This document shows positions 21,302 through 33,562 of a stretch of DNA of 64,000 nt, piece by piece; position 1 is the first letter of the stretch, and each line of letters opens with the position of its first letter. Source of the stretch: Spongilla lacustris (Eukaryota; Porifera; Demospongiae; Spongillida; Spongillidae); assembly GCA_949361645.1 (NCBI GenBank), contig OX442417.1, forward strand, positions 14,001,954-14,065,953, written 5' to 3'. The notes beneath the pieces are model-generated. The model was not told the DNA's origin. It made no database searches and worked only from the letters and a program-made list of their open reading frames with translations. The position numbers and the translations under genes were made by a program.

Positions 21302-21889
21302 AGACCCTTACGTTTCGCCACATACAGTACGAGCGGAGTTAAGGTCCTCCCACGGTGCTGCCATTCAATTTATCCTTCGCTACTGGTAACATATTTACCT
21401 TGCGCACATATTTAAAAAAAGTTCAGAGCCAAAAGAGTGTTCGTCCGAACCTCCCTGCGTACGCCCCTGACAACTCTCTTACCTTGCACTAGCACTTCAG
21501 TAGACGCCAGACAAAAAAAAATCTGGTCACGTGCACCTTTAATACAGTGACATCTTAACCGATCATTCATGGGTGCAACGTGTACGTACGTGTATAACCA
21601 GATTTAATTTTAACCTATTCAAAAATTGTTCGTCTGTCAATCGTTTGCTTTGCGCGATCGCCTGTATTAGCGTTAAGGTTGGGCTTTTGATGGAGCCTGA
21701 ATTGTCAAAATTGTGGTGCCCTGTGGGCATGCAATGTGTGGCTGGTGTAGCCAGCAGTTGACCGTGGCCAGACGGCCTGTGTTGGTGGCGCGGCCACCTG
21801 GTTGGCCAGGAGGGTGGTGGAACGGTACCTGGTCATTGTTGACTGGGTAAATATAGCTGTTTGGTATGTCCCCTCCACAGATGTACTGG

Positions 21890-22885
21890 CAGTGGGGGTG
21901 TGGCCCTTGCTTCGCAACCTGGAGGACCCGAGCTACGGCGGCCGGCAGAGGCTCTCCCAACAACAGTGTTAAGCAGTAAGGCAGACAGCACCACTAAAAA
22001 GTACCTGGGTGCCTTCAAAAGATGGAAGCTGTGGGCGGAGGCACGACAGGGAGTACTGGCTTTCCCAGTGCAAGACATCCATCTCGCGCTTTACCTCCAG
22101 CATTTAGGTGAGTCTGTTGAGTCACGAGCTGCAGCAGAGAAGGCAGTGCATGCACTTGCCTGGCTGCATCAGATGGCAGGTTTGCCATCGGTGGGTGGTG
22201 CCCCATTGATGCAGGCAACACTGGCATGGTTCAGGCACAGGCTTGTACAGCCAAAAGTGCGTAAGGAGCCTGTCACTGCAGATATGTTAAGGGCAATGGT
22301 GGATTCCATGGGGCAGGATCCATCACTGTCAGATATCAAGTTGCTGGCTATATGCCTGGTGGCATTTGCTGGGTTTATGCGGTGTGATGAGTTGCTAAAG
22401 TTGCAGTGTTCAGATATTGCATTTAGCCATGAAAGCATGACCATTGGCATAACGTCCAGTAAGACTGATCAGTATGGGGAGGGTGCCTCCCTGGTGATTG
22501 CACGTACACAGGGACAGCAACATGCCCTGTAGCCATGATGGAGCGATATTTCAGCATGGGTGGGTTGTCTACACAATCGCATGACAAAGTATTCCGAGCT
22601 GTGGTTTGTGCCAAGGAGGGTCAGAGATTGCATAAAGGTGGTGGTATTAGTTACACACGACTCAGGGAGTTGTTATTGAAGAAGATAAGTCAGTTGGGTA
22701 TGGACTCAAGTGCATTTGGTATGCATAGCTTGCGGGTAGGGGGTGCAACAGCTGCAGCAGGAGCTGGTGTGGCTGATTCCTTGTTCAAAAGGCATGGTCG
22801 CTGGTTTTCAGAATCTGCCAAGGATGACTATGTCAAGGACTCACTTGAAACACGGTTGTCTGTTACAAAGCGTTTGGGAATATAG
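21890..22885 (+). pseudogene. Tyrosine recombinase, frameshifted
   Basis: A SAM-like N-terminal core-binding region begins STTKKYLGAFKRWKLW at about 21985. The catalytic domain has the first arginine in GFMRCDELL (codon 22380-22382), HSLR (22724-22735), HGRW (22793-22804) and the tyrosine nucleophile in DDY (22829-22831), in family order. The frame breaks at about 22505-22510, where two extra bases (CA) fall in a stretch that otherwise reads through. This type is common in cnidarian and sponge genomes, probably from Crypton or DIRS/Ngaro-like elements. No RT lies nearby, so a Crypton-like or stranded origin is possible. The start is unclear: 21861-21890 lacks a convincing ATG and cacag|atg at 21880 looks like an acceptor. 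Confidence 0.85.
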
Positions 22886-22886
22886 T

Positions 22887-23510
22887 CCCAGCTGGGCCAG
22901 CCCATTTTCTGTTGTGCTGTCAGGTGCTACTATTAAGTTGGCGTGCACAGGCGACGCTGCACCAATTGTCATGTGATCTGTGAAGGGGTATGTACCATGG
23001 AAGGCATGTGGTGGGAGATACATTTTCCTGTCATTTGAAAGCATTGAATTAGACGGGAAATAAGCACCCGCCTAAATATGGCCGGTATGCATGGTTACAA
23101 GCGGGATGGTACATTGGCGGGGTTGTGCTAGGTTATTGGCGGGGGCAGCTGTAAGTGGCAGCTGACAGCACCGGTAGAAGCAGTTGCTGGAGACTGTTGT
23201 TTAGTCTAAGCGTTCATGCACAGCATAACATACAAGCACCATTTCATTTGTTTATTCTCTGTTTGTTGCCAAAGGGTAGCATTGTGTGTGTGTCTTATTA
23301 CAAGAGCAGATTCTTTGACTGATGGCAGATGACCCTTGGGCACAGAGAAGGCTGTAGCTGTTGGACTGTTTGTAGAATGTATTCGATGTTGTATGTGGCT
23401 GGGCAGTGCTAGTTAGAGGTTTCTTCATGGTGGATTTTTTCCTATTAGAGGTTTTTCCACTGGGGTTTTTCCATAAGGAGATGTGGGCGCATCTCCTTTA
23501 AAATATAGGT
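22887..23510. other. Gene-free stretch
   Basis: Nothing coding recognised. A small near-repeat (gaggttttt/ttcc units) lies at 23415-23480. Confidence 0.5.
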
Positions 23511-23514
23511 GTTA

Positions 23515-23690
23515 TGTTTGAGCCCCCTGCCCAGCCTTGTGTGTTGAGCCCCCTGCCCAGCCTTGGTTTTGAGCCCCCTGCCCAGCCTTGTGTGTTGAGC
23601 CCCCTGTCCAGCCTTGTATGTTGAGCCCCCTGCCCAGCCTTGTGTGTTGAGCCCCCTGCCCAGTGTTGTATGTTGAGCCCCCTTAGTGCC
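23515..23690 (+). repeat. 26-bp minisatellite (gagccccctgcccagcctt)
   Basis: About 6-7 units of gagccccctgcccagcctt plus a short variable link. Confidence 0.9.
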
Positions 23691-23715
23691 CCCCGCCCCC
23701 CGCCCCCGCTCTGGC

Positions 23716-23945
23716 CCAGGTGCTTATCCCATGTCCAAACTGGTCGTCATGGACACCAGGCTCCCGGTAACAGCCACCATATATGCTTACTCCCGGTACT
23801 AGGTGGGAGACATGAACACCTCGACCTCGCCCTCTGTGGCCTTCACTGCCGTCATGGGGAACTCCCTGAATGAGACCATCACTGCCTCCTTCATGTTCAA
23901 CTTCCCCCACGGGATAGAGCCACACACACAGCGGGCCACCAGCCA
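23716..23945 (+). pseudogene. GH116 N-terminal domain exon fragment
   Basis: The reading SKLVVMDTRLPVTATIYAY, then after an in-frame TAG (about 23800) VGDMNTSTSPSVAFTAVMG and NETITASFMFNFP, matches the beta-sandwich region of GH116 glucosylceramidases (the family pattern of a D-x-LPV strand, then P-x-AF and an NPT-like turn, then SxxF). The stop and the lack of neighbouring exons argue for a decayed fragment. It lies between two minisatellites, like the other GH116 pieces here. Confidence 0.5.
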
Positions 23946-24087
23946 GCCATCTCCCCGTACCAGGGTCGTCATGGCACCCCGCTGCAGATTGTGGTTGCCA
24001 CGGATACGATGTCTTGCTTTGATTTTTACAATTCTGTTAGCGCCTGTTCATCCTGGAGCTGGCAAACGTATGCTGATGACGTGAGGC

Positions 24088-24560
24088 TGAATGGATACTA
24101 GGCTGGGCACTCGTCAGGTGTAAAGGTGGGGCTGGGCACTTGTCAGGTGTAAAGGTGGGGCTAGGCACTTGTCAGGTGTAAAGGTGGGGCGGGGCACTTG
24201 TCAGGTGTAAAGGTGGGGCTGGGTACTCGTCAGGTGTAAAGGTGGGGTTGGGCACTTGTCAGGTGTAAAGGTGGGCTGGGCACTTGTCAGGTGTAAAGGT
24301 GGGGCTGGGTACTCGTCAGGTGTAAAGGTGGGGCTGGGCACTTGTCAGGTGTAAAGGTGGGCTGGGCACTTGTCAGGTGTAAAGGTGGGGCTGGGCACTT
24401 GTCAGGTGTAAAGGTGGGGCTGGGCACTCGTCAGGTGTAAAGGTGGGGCTGGGCACTTGTCAGGTATAAAGGTGGGGCTGGGCACTCGTCAGGTGTAAAG
24501 GTGGGGCTGGGCACTTGTCAGGTGTAAAGGTGGGGCTGGGCACCTGCTGATGTAAAGGTG
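24088..24560 (+). repeat. 29-bp minisatellite (ggcacttgtcaggtgtaaag)
   Basis: About 16 units of ggcacttgtcaggtgtaaag plus gtggggctg. Confidence 0.95.
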
Positions 24561-24900
24561 TGGGAGCTCGTCAGGTGTAATAGTGGGGCTGGGTATTCGT
24601 CATGATTAAAAGTGGGGCTGGGTACTCAAAGTGGGGCTGGGTACTCATCATGTTTAAAAGTGGCGCTTGGTACTCGTCATGTTTAAAGATGGGCCTGGGT
24701 ACCTGATGATGTAAGGGATGGGCACCCATGTAATAGTGGGGCTGGGTACTCATCATGTTTAAAAGTGGGCCTGGGTACCCGTTGATGTAAGGGATGGGCA
24801 CCCATGTAATAGTGGGGCTGGGTACTTGTCATGTTTAAAGAATACCAGTTGATATAAGGGATGGGCACCCATGTAAAAGTCGGGCTGGGTACTGACACGT
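24561..24900 (+). repeat. Diverged continuation of the 29-bp array
   Basis: Irregular units sharing gtggggctgggtactc and catgtttaaa, probably an older, rearranged part of the same array. Confidence 0.75.
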
Positions 24901-25024
24901 GTATGAACAATGCAAACTTCTCTGGTTCATTAGGGAAATTGGAAAAATGGTGGCAAATGTGTAACCGTGCACAAGATGGGTACGGATACAGCCGCTGGTG
25001 GGAACATGTCACTCTGTGGCTTCT

Positions 25025-25135
25025 CATCCGATAGCACAGTATGTTTGTGTGTTTATGTGAGTACATGTATGTGTGTGTAGGTACATGTATGTGTGTGTGT
25101 ACATGTGTGTGTATGTAAGTATGTATGTATGTATC
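25025..25135 (+). repeat. GT/ATGT-rich simple repeat
   Basis: Alternating tgtgtgtg and gtacatgtatgtg followed by tgtatgtatgtatgt. Confidence 0.85.
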
Positions 25136-26076
25136 GAGAGTTACGTTAACTCTCATATAGGATTTGACCCCGATTATGAATGTCATTAAAAAAACGGGAC
25201 TCACTTCTAACGGGACTTCTATCAATCGGATCGCTTTGCTTGTTGTCGGTATCGAACAAGAAGTCAAAAGAGAGCCGTTTGGTGTTTGTTTGATGTTTCA
25301 AAACTGTGTGATTCAAGAGAACAAACGGGATTCTGTTTTTCCTTGTCCCCAGACGAAACATAATGTAGCGCCATTTTTTTTCTTCTTCTTCCTTTATTTG
25401 TAAAGTACTCGAGATAAAAGCCGTTTCAAAGGACGCGAATGGTGCCAATACGTTCAGAATTTCAAGCGGTAGTGCACTTTTGAGTCAGATACACGTGGTT
25501 CCTATTGGACCTTGAACTGATAACATAAATACATATATTGATAACTTTACTGGGGATAAAACTCGACACGGGAGCTGTTTCAAAGAATGTCAGTGGTATC
25601 AATAGATTCAGAATTTCAAGTTATATCCGTACATGTGAGTATGTTCATAGGGATCGCTTGTTACAGTAGCTCAGGCTAGAAATGGTGTGTTTCAAGCCAT
25701 ACGGCCATGATAGATGCTGTAAGCCACACCTACCTGAACTTAAATAATAGAACTACACGTGAGGCTTTGGTATTCCTGTTCGTAGTTTATATCGTTTGCT
25801 TTTGTTAGTGAAGTTGTTTTTGTCAAAATGAGCTATAAACGTCGAGCGGAATACCTCCAAAAGCGAGAGGAAATATTGAAAGAACGGTCGTCAGAAGAGA
25901 GCAAAGATAAAGCTCGAGAACGATATCATCGGAACCCCAAGCCAAAACGAACCGCTGAGGAAGAATGATATCACCAGAACTCCGATCGAAAGCAAGCCGC
26001 TGAGTGGGGAAAATATCACAAGAACCCCGAGCCCAATACTATCTTTAAAGCGGCAACGGTACAATGAAAATAAAGC
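25133..26076 (+). mobile_element. Diverged relative of composite repeat, 5' part
   Basis: It starts tatcgagagttacgtt...aactctcatatagg like copies 2 and 3, but the middle differs. At 25828 an ATG opens a peptide MSYKRRAEYLQKREEILKER with a basic RYHRNPKPKRTA segment, stopping at 25966-25968. The hAT element begins at 26077 and the repeat does not resume after it. Confidence 0.55.
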
Positions 26077-28385
26077 CAGGGCTGCCAACCCTCACGGAAA
26101 ATCCTTGAGTCTCAAGGATTTCAATTATATTTCAAGGATTCAAGGAAAGGGGTCCGATTCTCAAGGTTTTTGAAGCCGCCATCACTAATTTTAAGATTAT
26201 GATAGAATTATAAATGTTCATTAATATTACCTCTCGATTTAACTCTCTAGGCCAGTTGGTACCGGGTCTGTAACGGATTGTACATGTACAACAAAAGAAT
26301 ACGATTCGATACAGGCCCGTTGGGAAATACATTCCGTTACAGGTTTTGATATTTGGTTGAGAATGGCGGAAAAACGCGTGTTGACTGATTCCGAGAGCGA
26401 GCTATCGTCATCGAGCGAACAGACAGCTGGCCTGTCTACGAGGACTCAGAGCGCAAAAAAGCGTAAAACAATGTACAAGTGTAAATATTCTTTACAGTGG
26501 ACAAAGACGTGGCCTTTTATCATCGTGCAGCGTGACGATAAACACTCCTTTCTGTGCACAGTATGTTCGAAGAGACTATCATGTAGTTCTTGCATGGCTA
26601 TGATTTAAATTTTATACTGTTTTAGCTTTACTTGTGGAAGAAATGAAAAGGAAATCTTTCAGTTTGATGATCGGTGGTTCCAATGATACTGGAATTGAAA
26701 AACTTAATCCTCTCACTGTTCGAAAATACGATGATAATGAAAGGCAAGTCATAACCTTGTTTTTAGATATGTGCACAACAAGTGGACGAGATTGTGGTAC
26801 TGCTGATGTTATTTTCCAAAAGATTAATTCAGTCATGGATCAATATGATATTCCATGGGGACATTGCATAGGATTTGGTGTGGACAATACATCTGTTAAT
26901 TTAGGAGTACATAAGTCAATAATGATACATGTGAAAGCCAAAAATGACTCCTGTTATTTTAAGGGATGCCCTTGCCATATTGTACATAACATAGCTAGCA
27001 AGGGTTCAAAAGCTTTTACAAAGATATCAGGTTTTGATGTGGAAGATTTATGTGTTGATGCCTTTTATTGGTTCGAAAAAAGTACGAAGCGTAAAGGAGT
27101 GCTACAGGAATTCTGCACATTCTGTGATATGGAGTATAGTGAGATTTGTTAGTGTTAGGTGGCTTAGCCTTGATGCAGCAATAAATAGAATTCTTTTAAT
27201 CTGTTCTGCTAACTTTCAATAGGTTTAATCTCTTTTTACAACATGAAGAACCTTCAATATTTCTTGTTGCAGATGGAATACAAAGCTTTTTGAAGTCATT
27301 GTTAGAAAGATTTTTAACTATTGAATCTATTCTTTCGTCAGATAATGTAGAAAATGTTGATTTTATGAATCCAAACAACCATCTACACAAGGATGATGTA
27401 TCAGTTGGTATGATTACAAAGCAATGCCTACATAAATGTTTGGGAAATGGAGATATTACTCCACAAAGTGTAAAAGTATTTTATTCCTCTGTACATCAGT
27501 TTTTCACTGAAAGTGTTACATATGCACTAAATAAGTTGCCAGTCAGGGACACATTATTACAACATGCTAGATTTCTGAATGTAATGGAGAAAGTGAGACA
27601 CAAGTTTTCTTCTGTGGAGTTTTTAAGTACAGTGCTTTATTGAAGTTTACACCAACAATAATGGATTCACTACATGAGGAGTTTATAGAATACCAACTTT
27701 TGGACAAAAGTACAATGGAATGAAGCTATTGTCTCTGTTAGTGGTGCTGATGACGAGACTCCAGACAAAAATGTATACTATAGAATGGATACAATATGGG
27801 GATTTATTTCAGAACTTGAGAGTTGATTCTTCACCTAGATTTTTAAAAATACTTATCCATGGTAGCAAAGTTGGTCTTATGCACTCCACATAGCAATGCG
27901 GGAGAGGAGCGTGTTTTTAATTTGATTAAATTAAACAAAACTCCATCAAGGAACTCTTTGAATCCTAATGGTACACTGTCATCAATTGTTAAAGTCAAAC
28001 TTGCAAATCAACGTAATCCTGCTGCATGGGAGCCTTCTTTTGAAGTGTTGAAATCTGCAAAGAAAGCAACCAAGCAATACAACGATGAGCACAAAGCGAA
28101 AAATCCATAACTGTGTTCAGTGTACATGTAGTTCATTTGTCATTTCATTTACAATTTTTATTTTGTTTGAAACATATATTTCTCTACTGTCTACATGTAC
28201 ATATATAGTAATGCATGTGATGATTGTAAAATAACTTTGAAAACACCGGTAATGCAATTAACAAATACAGTTATGTTTTGAATAGGCAGAATAGGGATAG
28301 TTATAGCGGTTATATGCTCTCATCTAATCATTAATTTTCATATAAAAATCTCAAGGTTTATTATTATGGCAGGTTGGCAGCCCTG
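26077..28385 (+). mobile_element. hAT transposon, decayed
   Basis: Perfect 14-bp inverted ends CAGGGCTGCCAACC and its complement bound 2,309 bp. The 8-bp flanks (aataaagc and tactgtgt) do not match, so one side has been rearranged. The transposase inside is broken. Confidence 0.85.
26363..28110 (+). pseudogene. hAT transposase of the ZNF862-like type, multiply frameshifted
   Basis: Pieces in order: 26363-26608, an N-terminus ending in a BED-like CTVCSKR; 26634-27152, with SNDTGIEKLNPLTVR, TLFLDMCTTSG, VDNTSVN (RNase H-fold catalytic region) and CPCHIVHN; a shifted frame at about 27145-27190 with VRWLSLDAA; 27210-27640, helical; and 27859-28110, the hAT dimerisation region with PHSNAGEERVFNLI. 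Much of the region between BED and core is missing, and at least three frameshifts or stops occur. This hAT lineage is widespread in invertebrates. It is not functional. Confidence 0.85.
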
Positions 28386-28512
28386 TACTGTGTGTGTACT
28401 ATGTAGGCTTTGATATGTACACTGTACTGTGTGTGTACCATGTAGGCTTTGATATGTGCACTGTACTGTGTGTGTACCATGTAGGCTTTGATATGTACAC
28501 TGTACTGTGAGT
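28385..28512. repeat. 39-bp minisatellite, locus 2
   Basis: About 3.3 units of the same 39-bp unit as at 9144 and 46445, starting at the hAT right end. Confidence 0.9.
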
Positions 28513-29227
28513 GTCCAGCTCAGCGGGCCGGGCCTGTTTAAAGATCAGTAATATCTGCATGAAAATGTTGTTAAGTAAATCGCCATCGGCTTGGGTTTTG
28601 TTTTTGATACATTACTCGCCAAATTTTTCTGGGGCTCCGCCCCAAACCCTAGCGCCACCTTCCGCCCCGCCTCTTCATCAATATTTACATTGAACACCCC
28701 CTCTCTGAATTCCTGTCCTTGGGCCGGGCATGGCTCCATAACGGATCGTAGTGTCACCCAAACATGACGTCATTGAGTGGCAAAACCGCAAAGGATATGG
28801 CGGGCACATGACATCAATATTCGTTATAGCTAAAGGGGCTTAACAATGGCGCGTCACATGCACAGCCGATACTTCCTTCGGGTGTTGACGCAGCGTCGTT
28901 GCTTTGCAAGTAATGACCAAACCCAGAGCCTAAAGCCGTTTTCAGACATACCAGGCAAGTAAAATCCAGTCTAGTACATTGTGCAATTCAGTAGTGTCAG
29001 ATGCACCAGCGTGCTGGTACTACTATAGTATAGTATAGACGTATACATAATTTTAATTACGCACCTAAGTTCCTTTTATTATCGTTGCTCATATATAGGC
29101 CCCAAAGGCCTACCTGTAGTCGGATCGCTGTTTGATGTGATGCGTAACTCGTCCAAGGCTGGAGATGAGAATTACTTCCACCAACTACTGCTCAAGTACG
29201 GTCCTGTTGTCAAGGTGACAATTTTGG

Positions 29228-30346
29228 GTGAGTTGCAGTTTCACAAGGTGTGTACTTTTGGGCAAGGTGTTTGCTCTTGTTTGAGATACCAAGGATAACG
29301 AAATACAGAAATCGAATTTCTCAATTGACAGCATAGACCTTGGCCGGTAAGAGAAGAACATACCTGCCAGGTGCTATGCCTGCTGCTTGAGTACTGTACT
29401 CACACTATACACTACTGCCTGGTAGTAGCTGCCTGCCCGGGGCAAGCATGAATAAGGCTGCATATTGTCTGTCTCAATGTCTAAGAGAGTTTGGAAAAGC
29501 TACATTTGGTAAATGCAGAAGATGCTAAAAACTAAACATTTTCCAACTAAGTAACCACTCTTAATTTATGGCTTGTGACATAGAATGATAATTGGACTGA
29601 TACATACATATAAACTTTGCCCATCCTCCTAAATGGGTAGTACCGCAAAATGACTACTTTGTGTTCTGAAAGCCAGTATCTTATTTAAACTGAAACGAAA
29701 AGAATATGCGAGTAACAAAATGACTTTTGAACATGGATTTCAATTTTGAAGCTTTAGAGATAAGGAGGTATGTGTGTTTGTAGTTATTTAAGCTCAAATT
29801 TGTAAAATTCAATATCTGTCAGAAGGAAATTTATATCTCTGGTATCTAGCATTTCTTGGATCATTTACAAAGTGCTATTTAGTGGCAAATGATGGGTTTA
29901 TATGGCTTTTAATTGGCATGAGATCATCTCATTCCACTGACAAATTACAAAGCTCTAAAGTAGCAGAATACAACTCCCTTAGACAGACAATAGTCTCCGG
30001 AATCCCTTTTAAAATTTACTTTTGACTGAAATCCTACATCATCAAATTCATACGCTTGAGTGATGAAATGGCTTTGAAGTGCGGGCCAGGATCAGTCTTT
30101 ACACTAATTTTCTCATTCTCAGTTCTAAGCAGCCTTGCAGAAAGTGGTCACAATAAGTCTCATCATGCGACCCACATCACAAATAATTTTTAACTTGGCA
30201 CCTTAGACTGAATACAAATGTCATTAATGTTATGAGAATTTGATGCATGACCAGAAACTATAAAAGAAATCTGAGCATGTAAACAGGTTTACTGAATGTT
30301 TGCACTATTGTTATGTGCAGCTCTTTCTAGTATTAAAAATATGTTT
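29228..30346 (+). other. P450 intron 2, left part
   Basis: Non-coding; its ends match 56721-57340 in the second P450 copy, which lacks an internal block (about 29470-29990). Confidence 0.6.
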
Positions 30347-32593
30347 ATCGAGAGTTACGGTAGTAACTCACATATAGGATTTGACCCCGATTATGAATGT
30401 CATTACAAAAACGGGACCCGCTTCTAACGGGACTCCTATCAATCGGATTGCTTAGCTCTTTGTCATCGTCGAACAAGCCGTCGAAAACGAGCAGTTTCGT
30501 GTTTGTTAGATGTCATAAAACCGCGTGGTTGTGGAGAACAAAACATTTGTCTAAACTCGTACCCAGTCTCACCGTATTTCTCGTTGTTGTTGTTCTTCTT
30601 CTTCTTGACCACGCATAATTCGAGATAGGAACACTTCTAAGAAATGAAAATCACACCAGTAGCTTCAGAATTCATTGGCATTCTCGCTTCTGTGGTCAAA
30701 ATGTATCGAGGCTACATTGTATATATCGGTGGTTGTGTTACCGAATCACGTATATTTAAGCATCCTGTATCTAACAGCACTCAATACGATTTAGAACTTG
30801 GTAATATTTTGCTCGAGTAGTTGCATACATGTACATGTAATCCAATATGTACGGTCTGGGCACTACACCTATCCGGTTTGGGCACTAGTATCGAGAGTTA
30901 CGTTAGTAACTCTCATCGAGAGTTACGTTAGTAACTCTCATATAGGATTTGACCCGGATTATGAATGTCATTAAAAACGGGACCCGCTTATAACGGGACT
31001 CTTATCAATTGGATAGCTTAGCTCTTTGTCATCGTCGAACAAGCAGTCCAAAACGAGCAGTTTCGCGTTTGTTTGATGTCATAAAACCGCGTGGTTGTGG
31101 AGAACAAAACGTTTGTTAAAACTCGTACCCAGTACCACCGTATTTCTCGTTGTTCTTCTTCTTCTTCTTGACCACGCATAACTCGAGATAGGAACACTTC
31201 TAAGAAATGAAAATCACACCAATAGCTTCAGAATTCATTGGCATTCTCGCTTCAGTGGTCAAAATGTATCGAGCTTACATTGTATATATCGGTGGTAAGT
31301 ACACTACATGTACATGTAATCCAATGTGAACGGTCTGGGCACTACACCTATTAGTGGTAATTAACCTAGTGAAATTGTGGCACGGCACTACCACTATTTA
31401 CTCGAGCCAGAACTAACCGGTGAGGTCTTCACCGGAACCTCGAGCCTAAACTAAACTTTAAAGAGACAACGATACAACGAACATTCAGCGACCATGAAGA
31501 GTGCAGAACATCGGGACGATTCCATCACTTCTCCTTCGGCGAAAAGAATGCGATTCCAAGAACGCACGACCGACAGCCAAACATGCTGCTGGAAAAAATG
31601 CTACCGCAGGGGTAATAGGCTTGGAAAGCTACCAAAACCAATAGGTACGCTCGAATTCAACTGGGTTTGATGTACATCAGTCAATTATGGTCTCCCCCAC
31701 ACCCCCTAGTACGGGCACAGAATGGGCATTTGGACAAGGATTGACTAGGATTTTTGCCCCAGGGGAATTATTCATGATGTCGCATGGCGCAGGAAATTTT
31801 ATGCGGGCGTCTCTTCTGCTGCTCCACATAGTATGTGGGGTATTTGAATGGCTAGAATGCCCAAGGGGTTGGGGATTTGAAAACCTCAATCTTCAAATCC
31901 CCACCTTCGCCCCATCTGTGCCCGCACTGGGGGGCCGGGACTGGAGTGGGAGACCATTGATAGGTGCATAAACTATAGCAGTAGAGGTCAGAATTCATTG
32001 TGTACGTGGGAAAACCTGTTAACCTTGCCCTGTCATCAATATATAAGAGGTCTGCCCAGGTCAATTAACAGTTTTAACGTGGCTTCTATTTATACATGTA
32101 CATGTACAATGTAGGTATTTTGTAGATACATGTAATTGTAATTTCATTGCATGTGTTCATTTTTAGCTTCTCCCTGTATGAACCAAACAAAGCATACTGA
32201 GGGAATATAAAGGTAGCCTAGTAGCATTCTGTTCAATGGGCTAAATGATGCCTTTTGCAAAATCCACCCATGGTTAGCACAAAAGGTCAGCTGTTTGTGA
32301 AGTTAGTGCAGGTGCTTTGCTTAACAAGGCTGCATAGAAAAAAATAGGTGAATTTCTACATGATATTCATGCTATTGATGCAATCAAAATCACAGAACCT
32401 TTCTTTTGTGATGCCTCTTACAACCACATAGGGAAGCTTGGTACCCTAATGGTAAGTGTGTGTAATGGCAAACGAGATACCTGCATACCCTTATGTACCC
32501 TGCTCCTCCCCTTATACCTACTACTACCCCTACCCCTCCCAATACCTACCATTACCCTTACTATTACCCCTACTCCTCTCCTTACCTACCACC

Positions 32594-32751
32594 ATGGGCG
32601 CCCCCAGCATTTCTGGAAGGGTGGGGCCAGGATAGGGTAAGGGGGCACCATTTGACAGCCAAATATTACTATGGGGGTGTTGTATGCTTTAGGCCGATTC
32701 AGCAGGGGGGGAGGGGGGGGGGAGGGCATGGCCCCCCCTGGGGGCGCCCAT
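32594..32751. mobile_element. GGGCGCCCCCAG-type MITE, copy 2
   Basis: Perfect 14-bp inverted ends ATGGGCGCCCCCAG. G-rich interior. Confidence 0.85.
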
Positions 32752-32968
32752 GACCTACTCCCTACCCCTACTCCTCCCTTTACCTACTACTACCTCTATC
32801 CTCCCCTTACCTACTATTCCCCTGGTGCATGGAGTGAGGTGACCTCAATGGTCACGTGTGTAATGATGAGGAATTCACTAATACACTACTGTCAGAGTAT
32901 GAAACATATCTACATGGATACTGTTCACAAGTTGAGTTGACACAGATCTCTTTAATTTACATAACACT

Positions 32969-33168
32969 CAGGGATTTACCGCTCCCACCCCCTACCCACC
33001 CCCTGGTTTGCCCCTAATTTGACTAATCCACCCCGTGGTTTATATGTGCCATGTCAAAATAAAACTGCATTTAATGGTGCAGAGGGAAGGCTTTTATTTT
33101 TGCCCACCCCCAATATTGTTATATATATTCCGAAACCCCCCCGTTGCAAACTTGGCCATAAATCCCTG
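32969..33168. mobile_element. hAT-like MITE, CAGGGATTTA ends
   Basis: 10-bp inverted ends around 200 bp. Copies 1 and 3 of the host repeat read straight through at the same place (about 8150 and 44300), proving insertion. CACT is repeated on both sides. Confidence 0.75.
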
Positions 33169-33562
33169 TCACTGTAATAAAGGAAGAGATGGTGGACACT
33201 CCTGTTGCTGTCATGAGTATCAAGAGAGCCAGAGAGAGTAAATGTACTAATACTGAGTATAACATTGTTTATGTACTGAACAATATTATGGTTATGACAT
33301 GTAGATATACATGATTACTATGTAAATGACATATATACCAAGTTCAGATCGTAGCTGAGTGATCAGTGTTTCTCTATGGTATCATAATTGCAACGTCGGA
33401 GGATGGTCCTTTTTACATTTTAAAATGCAAAATATTCTCTTTCCACTATTGGGGTATACATGTATACATGTAAGATTAATAGTGATGAAGTGTCTGTTGC
33501 TAAGTGAATATATTTAGATGTACACATGTAGCATTGAAAGCAAGAATAAAAAGCAATGAAAC

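Larger units (their letters stand above)
12127..21469. mobile_element. Outer inverted-repeat element (split by the retrotransposon)
   Basis: CAGGGGCGTACGCAGG at 12127-12142 is perfectly inverted at 21454-21469, with ACAAC directly outside on both sides (12122-12126, 21470-21474). Its own sequence is only 12127-12286 plus 21307-21469, about 320 bp, and contains a run of about 32 G at 12219-12250. It is a non-autonomous element making 5-bp duplications. The element at 54648-55400 starts with a similar CAGGGGCGGA and also has a 5-bp duplication. Confidence 0.8.

Noticed and set aside
24088..24560. CRISPR-like regular repeats
   Set aside because: Units are head-to-tail with no unique spacers, and the DNA is eukaryotic; it is a minisatellite.
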